Source of the DNA: an uncultured Oscillospiraceae bacterium
GTDB lineage: Bacteria > Bacillota > Clostridia > Oscillospirales > Acutalibacteraceae
NCBI GenBank assembly: GCA_905193225.1
Contig: CAJJNV010000012.1
Span: 1 to 52,528, forward strand
Direction: 5' to 3'
Length of the DNA: 52,528 bases
The position numbers were made by a program, and so were the translations under genes. Shown one piece after another: positions 1 to 7,007 of the stretch. The stretch's first letter is position 1. Every line of letters starts with the position of its first letter. The notes beneath the pieces were generated by a model, which saw only the letters and a program-made list of their open reading frames with translations, did not search any database and had not been told where the DNA came from.

Positions 1-89
1 ACGGAAGACTTTGGCAAAGGGGCACGGCAAGGGTGGGAATTTTCTACAAATACATTTTACCACATATTCTTTGTAAAATCAATAAACGA

Positions 90-117
90 CCCGACAAAAC
101 CGTAAAGCTTTGCCGGG
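90..117 (-). terminator. weak terminator-like hairpin
   Basis: A 9-bp stem (CCCGGCAAA with TTTGTCGGG on the minus strand, one G-U pair) lies just after the dockerin-like fragment. The following minus-strand bases are T-rich but not a clean T run, so termination is only a candidate. Confidence 0.4.
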
Positions 118-142
118 CCGCCGAATGAAGGAAGAAATTGAA

Positions 143-373
143 TCAAAAAGATGTGATTTTTGATACCGAATACTGAAGAATGCGCAGTGCGTCGTTGGCA
201 GTGACTGAGTTGTCGGAATCGACATCGGCAGCCGTTACGGTAACCTTGCCGCCGTCACAAGCGACGGTAACAAGATCACTTTGGCAGGAGGCGGTCAGCT
301 GGGATGAGGAGGTTATGACCGCGCCGCTGTTGCCCGAAAGGGAAATTTGCGGGTCAAGATCGCTTTGCGCCAA
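143..373 (-). CDS. dockerin-like fragment, start uncertain
   Basis: The C-terminal part reads DVDSDNSVTANDALRILQYS, one dockerin type I calcium-loop repeat (aspartates at alternating positions, then N-D-A and a leucine helix). A complete dockerin has two such repeats; only one is present. The first usable start is a TTG at 373, but the same frame stays open back to about 535 and encodes a hydrophobic stretch (LLSIFLTLSVCPFCLAQ) that looks like a signal peptide ending at the TTG. No ATG, GTG or TTG lies upstream in that frame, and the upstream EamA gene ends in its own terminator. It is therefore either a secreted short protein using a non-standard start or a decayed remnant of a dockerin protein. 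Confidence 0.4.
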   Translation of the reverse strand: MAQSDLDPQISLSGNSGAVITSSSQLTASCQSDLVTVACDGGKVTVTAADVDSDNSVTANDALRILQYSVSKITSF

Positions 374-520
374 GCAGAATGGGCAAACCGAAAGAGTAAG
401 AAATATGCTTAGTAAAGCAGATAATGGTTTTGTTAAAGCGTTTGAAAATCCAGTCTGCTTGTTCGTTATTGCTGCATTTTTGCAACAAAGGCGTCGTATT
501 GCCGGATTTTGTGTTTCTAT

Positions 521-565
521 TAAAAAAATAAAGCTTCAACCTAAAGATGACCTAAAGGTTGAAGC
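521..565 (-). terminator. intrinsic terminator of the EamA gene
   Basis: On the minus strand a 10-bp stem, GCTTCAACCT with AGGTTGAAGC (556-565 and 533-542), is followed directly by TTTATTTTTTT. It closes the operon that runs from rplU to the EamA gene. Confidence 0.8.
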
Positions 566-582
566 AAGGTTTCAGATTGTTT

Positions 583-1515
583 TTAAGCCAGTCCTTCCGA
601 AACGCCCATCAGCACAATGCCGATACCTGCGAGAGCTACCGAAACATACTGGATAAAGGTAAGCTTTTCTTTAAGAATAATTCTTGCCCACACCACCGAG
701 AAGAGGCAGTAGGACGAGATCATGGGGGCGGCGGCGATGGTGTTGCCGGCTATTGCGTATATGTAGGCAAACTGACCGGCCGTTTCGCAAACCGCACCGG
801 TAAGGCGGAATTTCTCGTTTCTGATCGAAAACCGTTCCTTTTTTATGACAAAAACAAATATAAAGCATATAAGTCCAATCAAAAGGAAGGTCAGCTCGTA
901 GGCTATGTTGGCACTTTCCTCAGAAAGTACGCCGGATATCACGTTCCCCGCGTCGTCCTCCTCGATAAGAAGCATACCGTCGAAGAAGGTGCCCAGCGCG
1001 TCGATTATGCAGTAGGCAATGGGGAGGAAAATGGCAATAAAGCTGTGTGTGTATTTTTTCTCGATCTTTTGACCCTGCGAAAGTCTGTCCTGCTTTTCGT
1101 ATTTGCGCTCAAGCACCGACAGCAGGATTATTCCGGCCATGATAAAACAGACGGCGACTATCTGCAAGGCGGTCATTTCCTGACCGAGGAAGAAATAGCA
1201 CATGACCGCCGCAACCGCTCCCGAGCAGTTGCATATGGGGGTCGAAACCGACAGCACAAGGTAACGAAGCCCTATGTAGCCGAGAATCATGGAAAGTATG
1301 TACATACTCGAAGCGGGAAGGTATGTTATCATGTCCGAGAGCTTGAATTCCGCTCCCCGTAAAAGCTCCACGCCCGCGTGGATTCCCATAACAAGGCCGA
1401 CCGCTACGACAATCTTCCACTGGGTGTATTTTTCGTTTTTGTCCGATCCCATTTTGGTAAAAAGATCGGAACCGCTCCAAAAGAATATTGCGACAAGTGC
1501 AAGTATAAACCACAT
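583..1515 (-). CDS. EamA/DMT-superfamily transporter
   Basis: The 310-residue protein is almost entirely hydrophobic, with about ten membrane segments and the tandem-repeat look of drug/metabolite transporters (EamA family, usual length about 300). It starts MWFILALVAIFFWSGSDLFT; the FFWSGS motif near residue 12 matches the family's first helix. It presumably moves a small metabolite across the cytoplasmic membrane; the substrate cannot be told. A charged loop near residues 170-200 (EEDDAGN) interrupts the helices. The gene begins 5 nt after mrnC ends, so it is likely the last gene of the ribosomal protein/obg operon, and a strong terminator follows it. Confidence 0.82.
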   Translation of the reverse strand: MWFILALVAIFFWSGSDLFTKMGSDKNEKYTQWKIVVAVGLVMGIHAGVELLRGAEFKLSDMITYLPASSMYILSMILGYIGLRYLVLSVSTPICNCSGAVAAVMCYFFLGQEMTALQIVAVCFIMAGIILLSVLERKYEKQDRLSQGQKIEKKYTHSFIAIFLPIAYCIIDALGTFFDGMLLIEEDDAGNVISGVLSEESANIAYELTFLLIGLICFIFVFVIKKERFSIRNEKFRLTGAVCETAGQFAYIYAIAGNTIAAAPMISSYCLFSVVWARIILKEKLTFIQYVSVALAGIGIVLMGVSEGLA

Positions 1516-1520
1516 ATAAA

Positions 1521-1910
1521 TTAATCCTTTGCTATTATTTTAAAAAGTTCCGCTGCCCGCTGCTGTTGCTCCGACAGGTACAGCCAGCCGAAAAGAGCCT
1601 CAAGTCCCGTTGCCGCGTGATAATCGGCCGAAGAGGCATTTTTGGCCGAATGGGGAGGGTGGGCATTTCTGCCGCGTTTAAAAATTGCAAGCTCCTTTTC
1701 CGAAAGAAGGTTGGAAATTTTCCTAAAGGCCTCGGCCTGAGCCGACGCTTTGACCAGCTGCACCTTACGTGAGTTAAGCTCTCCGGCAGGGCGGTTGGCA
1801 AGGCAGGCAAGATGTTCTCTCACAAAAAGCTCATAGACCCCGTCACCCACAAAAGCCAGGGTAAGAGGACTAAAATTGTCGGGATTGCAGTTTTCACCTA
1901 AAAGTCTCAT
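1521..1910 (-). CDS. mrnC: Mini-ribonuclease III (23S rRNA maturation)
   Basis: A 129-residue protein with a single RNase III catalytic domain and no double-stranded RNA-binding domain, as in Mini-III of Bacillus (YazC). Family features seen are LTLAFVGDGVYELFVREHL near the N-terminus, with the acidic residues of the catalytic helix, and the C-terminal TGLEALFGWLYL helix. Known members trim the ends of 23S rRNA precursor. It lies 13 nt downstream of obg in a translation and ribosome-assembly operon, which fits the role. In many Firmicutes mrnC sits next to cysS instead; here cysS is 35 kb away. Confidence 0.9.
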   Translation of the reverse strand: MRLLGENCNPDNFSPLTLAFVGDGVYELFVREHLACLANRPAGELNSRKVQLVKASAQAEAFRKISNLLSEKELAIFKRGRNAHPPHSAKNASSADYHAATGLEALFGWLYLSEQQQRAAELFKIIAKD

Positions 1911-1923
1911 AAATTCACCCGAA

Positions 1924-3186
1924 TCAGGTCACAAAATCAAATTCCATACCGTGTATGGAAACGGTGTCTCCGTCCTCAACGCCCATTTTCTTTAGCTCGT
2001 CGATTATACCGCTTTCTCTGAGTACCCGCTCGAAATACTGAAGGGATTCGTAATCGTCGGGATTGATGGTTGACATAATCTTTTCAAGCCAGGGCGCATC
2101 AACCACGTAGACCTCACCCTCTTTTGTTATTTCAAATTTATTGCGTGTAATCTCGGTTTCAGGCTCGGGATCGGGCTCGAAACGGGCGACCGGCGGCAGG
2201 GAGGAAAGCATGGCCGCTATTTTGTTTATGATTTCCTTTGTGCCTTCGCAAATGGGAGCGGTAAGCTCAAAAAACTCGTATCCCTTTTGCTCGACATAAT
2301 TTCTGAAACGCTCAATCTGCTCGGGAGAGGCAAGGTCGCACTTGTTGCCCGCAACGATCTGCGGTCGCTTTGCCAAATCCTCGCTGAACACCGCAAGCTC
2401 CCGGTTTATGGCGTCAAAATCCTCACAAGGATCTCTGCCTTCGCTGCCCGATACGTCAACAATGTGAAGCAGCATTCTGCAACGTTCAACGTGGCGCAAA
2501 AACTCATGCCCAAGCCCCACGCCCTCGCCTGCACCTTCGATAAGGCCGGGAATGTCGGCCATAACAAAGGAAGAACCCTCGGCGATTCTGACCACGCCGA
2601 GTACCGGGGAAAGGGTGGTGAAATGGTAGTTTGCGATTTTAGGCCTCGCCTCGCTTACCACCGAAACAAGGGTGGATTTTCCAACGTTTGGGAAACCGAT
2701 AAGACCTACATCGGCAAGAAGCTTAAGCTCAAGCTGCACCTCTTTTTCCTCACCGACCACTCCGCTTTTGGCAAAACGGGGAGCCTGGCGGGTGGGAGTG
2801 GCAAAATGACTGTTTCCCCAGCCACCTCGCCCGCCCCTTGCAACCACTGCAGGAGTATCGTCCGACACGTCGGCAAGAAGCCGTCCGCTTTCGGCATCCT
2901 TAACAAGGGTGCCTCGGGGAACACGAATTATAAGATCGGCACCGTTTTTGCCGAAACATCGTTTTCCGCCTCCGGGCTGGCCGTTTTCGGCGATGTATTT
3001 CCTTTTATAGCGAAAATCCGCAAGGGTCGAAAGGTTGTCGTCGGGGACAAAAACGATGTTTCCGCCCTTTCCGCCGTCCCCTCCGTCGGGACCGCCGGCC
3101 GCAACATATTTCTCCCGCCGAAAGGAGACGGCACCGTTGCCGCCGTCCCCTGCGCGGATTTTGATTTTTGCAATATCTATAAACAT
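1924..3186 (-). CDS. obg: Obg/CgtA ribosome-assembly GTPase
   Basis: The 420-residue protein has the three Obg domains in order: a glycine-rich Obg fold (about 1-158, with GDGGNGAVSFRREK), a G domain with P-loop GFPNVGKST, the DIPGLIEGA switch region and NKCD, and the C-terminal OCT domain of the long Firmicute form (about 345-420). It binds the 50S subunit and couples GTP level to ribosome assembly, and is linked to stress and sporulation control in Bacillus. It follows rplU-prp-rpmA, the usual order, and is separated from rpmA by an 85-nt gap that contains a terminator-like hairpin. Confidence 0.97.
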   Translation of the reverse strand: MFIDIAKIKIRAGDGGNGAVSFRREKYVAAGGPDGGDGGKGGNIVFVPDDNLSTLADFRYKRKYIAENGQPGGGKRCFGKNGADLIIRVPRGTLVKDAESGRLLADVSDDTPAVVARGGRGGWGNSHFATPTRQAPRFAKSGVVGEEKEVQLELKLLADVGLIGFPNVGKSTLVSVVSEARPKIANYHFTTLSPVLGVVRIAEGSSFVMADIPGLIEGAGEGVGLGHEFLRHVERCRMLLHIVDVSGSEGRDPCEDFDAINRELAVFSEDLAKRPQIVAGNKCDLASPEQIERFRNYVEQKGYEFFELTAPICEGTKEIINKIAAMLSSLPPVARFEPDPEPETEITRNKFEITKEGEVYVVDAPWLEKIMSTINPDDYESLQYFERVLRESGIIDELKKMGVEDGDTVSIHGMEFDFVT

Positions 3187-3204
3187 TTTTTATTTACCTT
3201 TCGG

Positions 3205-3251
3205 GCAAAACAAAAGGGCGAAAACACAAGGGAACCCCCTTTTTTTCGCCC
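3205..3251 (-). terminator. terminator-like hairpin between rpmA and obg
   Basis: On the minus strand GGGCGAAAA (3243-3251) pairs with TTTTCGCCC (3216-3224), followed by TTTTGTTTT. It lies inside the operon, so it may act as a partial terminator lowering obg expression relative to the ribosomal proteins. Confidence 0.6.
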
Positions 3252-3271
3252 AAAAGTTTACACAACAAAAA

Positions 3272-3556
3272 TTATTGTTCGACAGCGTAAACACTGACGC
3301 GCTTGCGGTCACGACCGACGCGCTCGAACTTAACCTTTCCGTCGATGAGGGCAAAAAGGGTATCATCCGAACCGCGGCCGACATTCTCGCCTGCATGGAT
3401 GTGGGTGCCTCTCTGGCGGATGAGGATGTTACCGGCGGTAACAAACTGGCCGTCGCCTCTCTTCAGACCGAGACGCTTGGACTCGGAATCACGGCCGTTT
3501 TTGGTTGAACCAACGCCCTTTTTATGAGCGAAAAGCTGAATATTTACATTAAACAT
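3272..3556 (-). CDS. rpmA: 50S ribosomal protein L27 with cleavable N-terminus
   Basis: The 94-residue product is L27: AHKKGVGSTKNGRDSESKRL and the IRQRGTHIHAG core are diagnostic. It begins MFNVNIQLF before AHKKG, the Firmicute-type extension that must be removed, by cleavage after F9, so that the mature N-terminus can reach the peptidyl transferase centre. The protease for this, Prp, is encoded directly upstream and overlaps this gene by 8 nt; the AGGAGG ribosome binding site of rpmA lies inside the end of prp. Translational coupling between protease and substrate is likely. Confidence 0.97.
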   Translation of the reverse strand: MFNVNIQLFAHKKGVGSTKNGRDSESKRLGLKRGDGQFVTAGNILIRQRGTHIHAGENVGRGSDDTLFALIDGKVKFERVGRDRKRVSVYAVEQ

Positions 3557-3881
3557 TGTTTTTTCCTCCTGTTGAATTTAAACTGCAAAGACGAAAATTT
3601 TCCGGGTACTGACGCTGTATGTCGGTCAGCTGAAATTCAAGGGCGGTAAGCACCTTCTCAGAAAGGTCGCTGACCTTTTCGATATAAACGGTTATTTTGC
3701 CTTCGCCTATATTTATTTTTGCGTTTTTATCGTCCAAGGAAAGGGTGTTTGCCGCAAGGTAGGCGGCCGATGACAGCGCCGCGCAGACAATGTCGCTGCC
3801 TTCACTTCCGTGACCGGCGTGTCCGTAAAGGGTAAAGCCCTTAAAAAGCTTGCTCTCCTTGAAAAAAACTGCGGTGGTCAT
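3549..3881 (-). CDS. prp: Prp, cysteine protease for L27 maturation
   Basis: A 110-residue protein of the YsxB/Prp family, located between rplU and rpmA as in Staphylococcus and Bacillus. The conserved GHAGHGSEGSDIVCAALS segment supplies the catalytic His21 and Cys33, closely matching His22/Cys34 described for S. aureus Prp. It removes the N-terminal extension of L27, and the L27 next door has that extension. Its ATG shares a base with the rplU stop codon (TAATG), which points to coupled translation, and its 3' end overlaps rpmA. Confidence 0.95.
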   Translation of the reverse strand: MTTAVFFKESKLFKGFTLYGHAGHGSEGSDIVCAALSSAAYLAANTLSLDDKNAKINIGEGKITVYIEKVSDLSEKVLTALEFQLTDIQRQYPENFRLCSLNSTGGKNNV

Positions 3882-4195
3882 TATTTGACGCCGTTGATGG
3901 AAACGATTTCAACCTTGGTGTAGGGCTGACGATGACCCATTTTTCTCTTTTCGTTTTTCTTGGGCTTGTAGGTGAAGACGGTGATCTTTTTGCCCTTACC
4001 GTTTTTAACTACCTTACCTTCAACGGAAATGTCGAGAGTGGGGGCGCCGACCTGAACTCCGTTTTCGTCACAGAAGGCGAGAACCTTGTCGAACTTTACG
4101 GTTTCCTCTGCTTCGGCATTAAGCTTTTCGATGTAAATAACGTCGCCGTTAGATACCTTGTACTGCTTTCCGCCGGTTTCAATGATTGCGTACAT
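3881..4195 (-). CDS. rplU: 50S ribosomal protein L21
   Basis: A 104-residue protein beginning MYAIIETGGKQYKVSNGDVI, the typical L21 start, and containing the basic GKKITVFTYKPKKN and RQPYTKVEI segments that bind 23S rRNA. Length and order (rplU-prp-rpmA) are normal. It is the first gene of the operon, with a strong promoter and about 100 nt of structured leader upstream. The AGTTTTAAAAATG context holds only a modest ribosome binding site (GGAG). Confidence 0.97.
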   Translation of the reverse strand: MYAIIETGGKQYKVSNGDVIYIEKLNAEAEETVKFDKVLAFCDENGVQVGAPTLDISVEGKVVKNGKGKKITVFTYKPKKNEKRKMGHRQPYTKVEIVSINGVK

Positions 4196-4296
4196 TTTTA
4201 AAACTCCAATACAATAGACTCGCTGTCAGCCGGGGCGGAAAAACTTCTCTTATGGTGATTTTTACGCAGCAAAAACCACCGCCCGTAACAAGCGGC
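4196..4296 (-). promoter_or_regulatory. structured 5' leader of rplU (candidate L21 leader)
   Basis: Between the predicted transcription start near 4296 and rplU the RNA can form a 10-bp hairpin, GGUGGUUUUU with AAAAAUCACC (4254-4280), preceded by a smaller GC-rich hairpin near 4285. An L21 leader is known upstream of rplU in Firmicutes as an autoregulatory element; position and size agree, but a covariance-model match was not possible here. Confidence 0.55.
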
Positions 4297-4302
4297 TTTG
4301 TT

Positions 4303-4331
4303 AGTGTAACATAAACGGAGGCTTTTGTCAA
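4303..4331 (-). promoter_or_regulatory. sigma-A-type promoter of the rplU operon
   Basis: TTGACA (4326-4331) and TACACT (4303-4308) are spaced by 17 nt on the minus strand, about 110 nt before the rplU start. Confidence 0.8.
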
Positions 4332-4369
4332 GAAAAATTATCCCCACAGCCGAAATTTAGCCTTTTCCA

Positions 4370-4398
4370 TTGACTCGAAGGCTAAAATGTCTTATTAT
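4370..4398 (+). promoter_or_regulatory. promoter of the PHP-domain gene
   Basis: TTGACT (4370-4375), 17-nt spacer, TATTAT (4393-4398). It is divergent from the rplU promoter and places the start near 4405, about 60 nt before the coding region. Confidence 0.75.
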
Positions 4399-4465
4399 AT
4401 GTATGTTTTATATGTATGTTTTTTAAGAGTTTCTTTTGATGGAAAACATCTTTGGAGGGAAAGTA

Positions 4466-5194
4466 ATGTATCTTTATGAAACCCATTGTCATACAAACGA
4501 AGCCAGTGCCTGCGCCGTTAATTCCGGCCCCGAAATGGTGAGGGCATATAAGGCCGGCGGCTATGCCGGAATAATGGTCACAAACCACTTCTGGCGAGGC
4601 AACAACTGCATCGATCAAAGCCTTCCCTGGGAGCAGTGGGTAAGAGGATACTGCGCCGGATACCGCGCGGCCAAGGAGGAAGGCGACAAGATAGGCCTTT
4701 CGGTGTTTTTCGGACTGGAGACCAACTTTAAGGCCACCGAATTTCTCGTTTACGGTATCGATGAACAGTGGCTTATAAACCACCCCGAGATAAAGACCGA
4801 CTCGGTGGAGGAACAGTATAAAATAATCAAAAACGCGGGCGGAATGGTGGTGCACGCCCATCCCTTCAGAATTGTTAAGGGCATTGTCGAGGAGGTAAGG
4901 CTGTACCCTGAGTTTATCGATGCGGTTGAAAGCCGCAACGCTTCCCATTCCAACCCCCATTGCCATAAGCCTCAAAGCATTCCTCAGTTTGACATCGACG
5001 CAGTCAAATATGCCGAAAAGTACAATCTTCCCCAAACGGCGGGAAGCGACAATCACGACACCAATATGTTAAACGGCGGTGTTGCCGTCGAAAAGCCCTT
5101 TGAAACGGTTTTCGATTATATGGATACCCTTTTAAACCGACGACCCTACACCCTTTTTGACGGAAGCGGGGACAGCTATCCGCAGAATTTTTGA
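4466..5194 (+). CDS. PHP-domain metal-dependent phosphoesterase-like protein
   Basis: The 242-residue protein begins MYLYETHCHTNEAS; HCH at residues 7-9 is the first metal-binding motif of the PHP family. Further ligands are expected in FFGLETNF, MVVHAHPFR and the C-terminal SDNHD. PHP proteins hydrolyse phosphoesters (for example histidinol phosphate, or nucleotides) using a trinuclear metal site; the substrate here is unknown. The start at 4466 is chosen over an upstream ATG because GGAGGG lies 6 nt before it. It is monocistronic or co-transcribed with the EamA gene 35 nt downstream. Confidence 0.85.
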   Translation: MYLYETHCHTNEASACAVNSGPEMVRAYKAGGYAGIMVTNHFWRGNNCIDQSLPWEQWVRGYCAGYRAAKEEGDKIGLSVFFGLETNFKATEFLVYGIDEQWLINHPEIKTDSVEEQYKIIKNAGGMVVHAHPFRIVKGIVEEVRLYPEFIDAVESRNASHSNPHCHKPQSIPQFDIDAVKYAEKYNLPQTAGSDNHDTNMLNGGVAVEKPFETVFDYMDTLLNRRPYTLFDGSGDSYPQNF

Positions 5195-5229
5195 GATTAT
5201 AGATAATTTAACTTTCGGGAGGAATTATT

Positions 5230-6174
5230 ATATCTACCGCATCAACCAAAAAAATACTCGGTAATGTCCTTCTTGCTCTTGCCGCCTTTATATGGGGCAC
5301 ATCTTTTGTGGCACAGAGCGAAAGCGTGGGACTGGTCGAGCCATTCACGTTTAACGGAGCGAGAATGCTCATCGGCTCGGTTTGCATATTGCCGGTGGCG
5401 CTTATCTCATCCCGCACGCCAAAAAACGCATCCGACGGCCCCGTGGGGCACCGCAAGCCCAACAAAACAGCGGTTATAGGAGGACTTGTGTGCGGCGCGG
5501 TCATTTTTGTGGCGGCAAATTTGCAGCAGTTCGGTATCGAAAACGGCACAACCGCCGGAAAATCAGGCTTTATAACCGCCCTTTATGTGGTTATGGTGCC
5601 TGTTGTCAGCGTTTTTCTTAAAAGAAAGCCTCCCAAAACCATATGGATAGGCATTGTGCTTGCCGTGACGGGACTCTATCTGCTCTGCGTCAAAACAGGA
5701 GAAGGAAGCGCCATATGCATAGGTGATGTCATAACCCTTTTTTGCGCCATGGCCTTTACCGGTCATATCCTTGTGATAGATCATTTTTCACCCATGGTAA
5801 ACGGGGTGTGGCTGTCCTGCATTCAGTTTTTTGTGGGCGGGATTTTGTCGGTCGTGTGTATGCTCATATTTGAGCAGCCTTCCATGCAAAGCATACTTTC
5901 GGCCGCTTTGCCAATACTTTATTCGGGCGTTTTGAGCAGCGGTGTTGCATATACCCTGCAGATAGTCGGCCAAAAATACACCGATCCCACCGTCGCATCG
6001 CTCATAATGTGTATGGAATCGGTCTTTGCCGTGCTTTCGGGGTGGATCATTTTGGGAGATGCCTTGGGGGCAAGGGAAATTGTCGGTTGTGTGCTTATGC
6101 TTGCGGCAATTTTGCTGGCTCAGATACCCGATGAAAAAATCAATTTAAAAAAATCCAAAAAGCAATTGCTTTAA
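5230..6174 (+). CDS. EamA/DMT-superfamily transporter with apparent ATA start
   Basis: About 314 residues with ten predicted membrane segments in two EamA repeats. The second repeat shows the family's typical close, including LYSGVLSSGVAYTLQ. The first helix is NVLLALAAFIWGTSFVAQSE, matching the canonical EamA N-terminus, so the protein must begin before the first standard start (GTG 5308), which would cut that helix. Reading back in frame, no ATG, GTG or TTG exists; a clear GGGAGG (5218-5222 region) sits 7 nt before an ATA at 5230 (an ATT lies at 5227). Either ATA/ATT is used, translation is weak, or the start codon has been mutated. Confidence 0.8.
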   Translation: MSTASTKKILGNVLLALAAFIWGTSFVAQSESVGLVEPFTFNGARMLIGSVCILPVALISSRTPKNASDGPVGHRKPNKTAVIGGLVCGAVIFVAANLQQFGIENGTTAGKSGFITALYVVMVPVVSVFLKRKPPKTIWIGIVLAVTGLYLLCVKTGEGSAICIGDVITLFCAMAFTGHILVIDHFSPMVNGVWLSCIQFFVGGILSVVCMLIFEQPSMQSILSAALPILYSGVLSSGVAYTLQIVGQKYTDPTVASLIMCMESVFAVLSGWIILGDALGAREIVGCVLMLAAILLAQIPDEKINLKKSKKQLL

Positions 6175-6194
6175 GAGAAAAAATAGTGTATAAT
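6166..6194 (+). promoter_or_regulatory. promoter of the cohesin-like lipoprotein gene
   Basis: TTGCTT (6166-6171), 17-nt spacer, TATAAT (6189-6194). The -35 overlaps the stop codon of the upstream transporter gene, so the lipoprotein has its own start of transcription near 6201. Confidence 0.72.
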
Positions 6195-6223
6195 CATTTT
6201 GAATGAATAAAGGAGTGAACGTA

Positions 6224-6826
6224 ATGAGAAAAATAACAGCACTTATTCTTGCGGTTCTTATGGTCGCAGCCTTCTCGGCCTGTAAAAAGAAAGCCGAAAC
6301 CGGTACCGACGGCCAGTCCGATACCGATACTTCCGCTTCGGCAGCTGCATCGGCAACGGCAGATGCATCAAACGCAGGCACACAGAGCGGCCAGAATGGC
6401 ACCGAGGGCGAAAAGTCGTCAACCTTTGTTGCTCCCGAATTTACCATCGGCTCGGAAAACAAAACCGCCAAGGCCGGCGATGTTATCGAAGTCCCCTTAA
6501 GCGTTTCGGCCGATTCCACTATTGCAGCCATCGGACTGAGCATTTCATACGACACCGATAAACTTGAGTTTTCGAACTTCAGCGGAAACAACGAGATTTT
6601 CCTTGCAGCATCCAACGAGCCCGAAACCGGCACCATTCTCATTTCCATGGTCAGCAGCGATGCAAAATCGGTAACATCGGCTGTGGATCTCGGAACCCTC
6701 AATTTCAAGGCCAAGGACGGAGCATCGGGCGAAAGCAAGCTCAACATTTCCTGCACAAGCTGCTGCGATGAAAATTCCAACGAGCTTCATCCCACATTCA
6801 ACGATCCGATTATAACCATCGGCTAA
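6224..6826 (+). CDS. lipoprotein with a cohesin-like domain
   Basis: A 200-residue secreted lipoprotein. The signal peptide ends in FSAC with the lipidated cysteine at residue 20. A Ser/Ala/Thr/Asp-rich linker (about 24-75) precedes a beta-sandwich domain (about 80-200) that resembles type I cohesins and related carbohydrate-binding folds: AKAGDVIEVPLSVS, then GLSISYDTDKLEFSNF and LGTLNFKAKDG. Such domains anchor dockerin proteins or bind sugars at the cell surface; the function here is not proven. The ATG at 6224 is preferred to one 21 nt upstream because AAAGGAG lies between them at the right spacing. A dockerin-like fragment lies 6 kb away. Confidence 0.78.
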   Translation: MRKITALILAVLMVAAFSACKKKAETGTDGQSDTDTSASAAASATADASNAGTQSGQNGTEGEKSSTFVAPEFTIGSENKTAKAGDVIEVPLSVSADSTIAAIGLSISYDTDKLEFSNFSGNNEIFLAASNEPETGTILISMVSSDAKSVTSAVDLGTLNFKAKDGASGESKLNISCTSCCDENSNELHPTFNDPIITIG

Positions 6827-7007
6827 ATTGCCCGTTATAACATCCGGTCAAATCAACAGGTTAAGTTAAATTGCGGAGCGGCAATCCGTTTGAGGGATAG
6901 GAAAGCGACAGATTGATGCCGATTTTTTGAAACTGTCCGAAAAACGATTTTCGCAAACCGCTGATAATACAAATTTTAAAAATCAATTTTTAAAGAAGGT
7001 CTTTAAA
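6827..7007 (+). other. intergenic leader before the dehydrogenase gene
   Basis: A 181-nt stretch without a supportable gene. It contains a small ATTGC/GCAAT hairpin near 6870 and is AT-rich before AAGAAGG, the ribosome binding site at about 6994. No convincing promoter hexamer pair was found. Confidence 0.5.

Noticed and set aside
559..1362. Long plus-strand open frame opposite the EamA gene
   Set aside because: It is antisense to a clear transporter, has no family features and no ribosome binding site.
2287..3297. 336-residue plus-strand frame opposite obg
   Set aside because: The frame follows from codon bias of obg on the other strand; the product has no recognisable domain.
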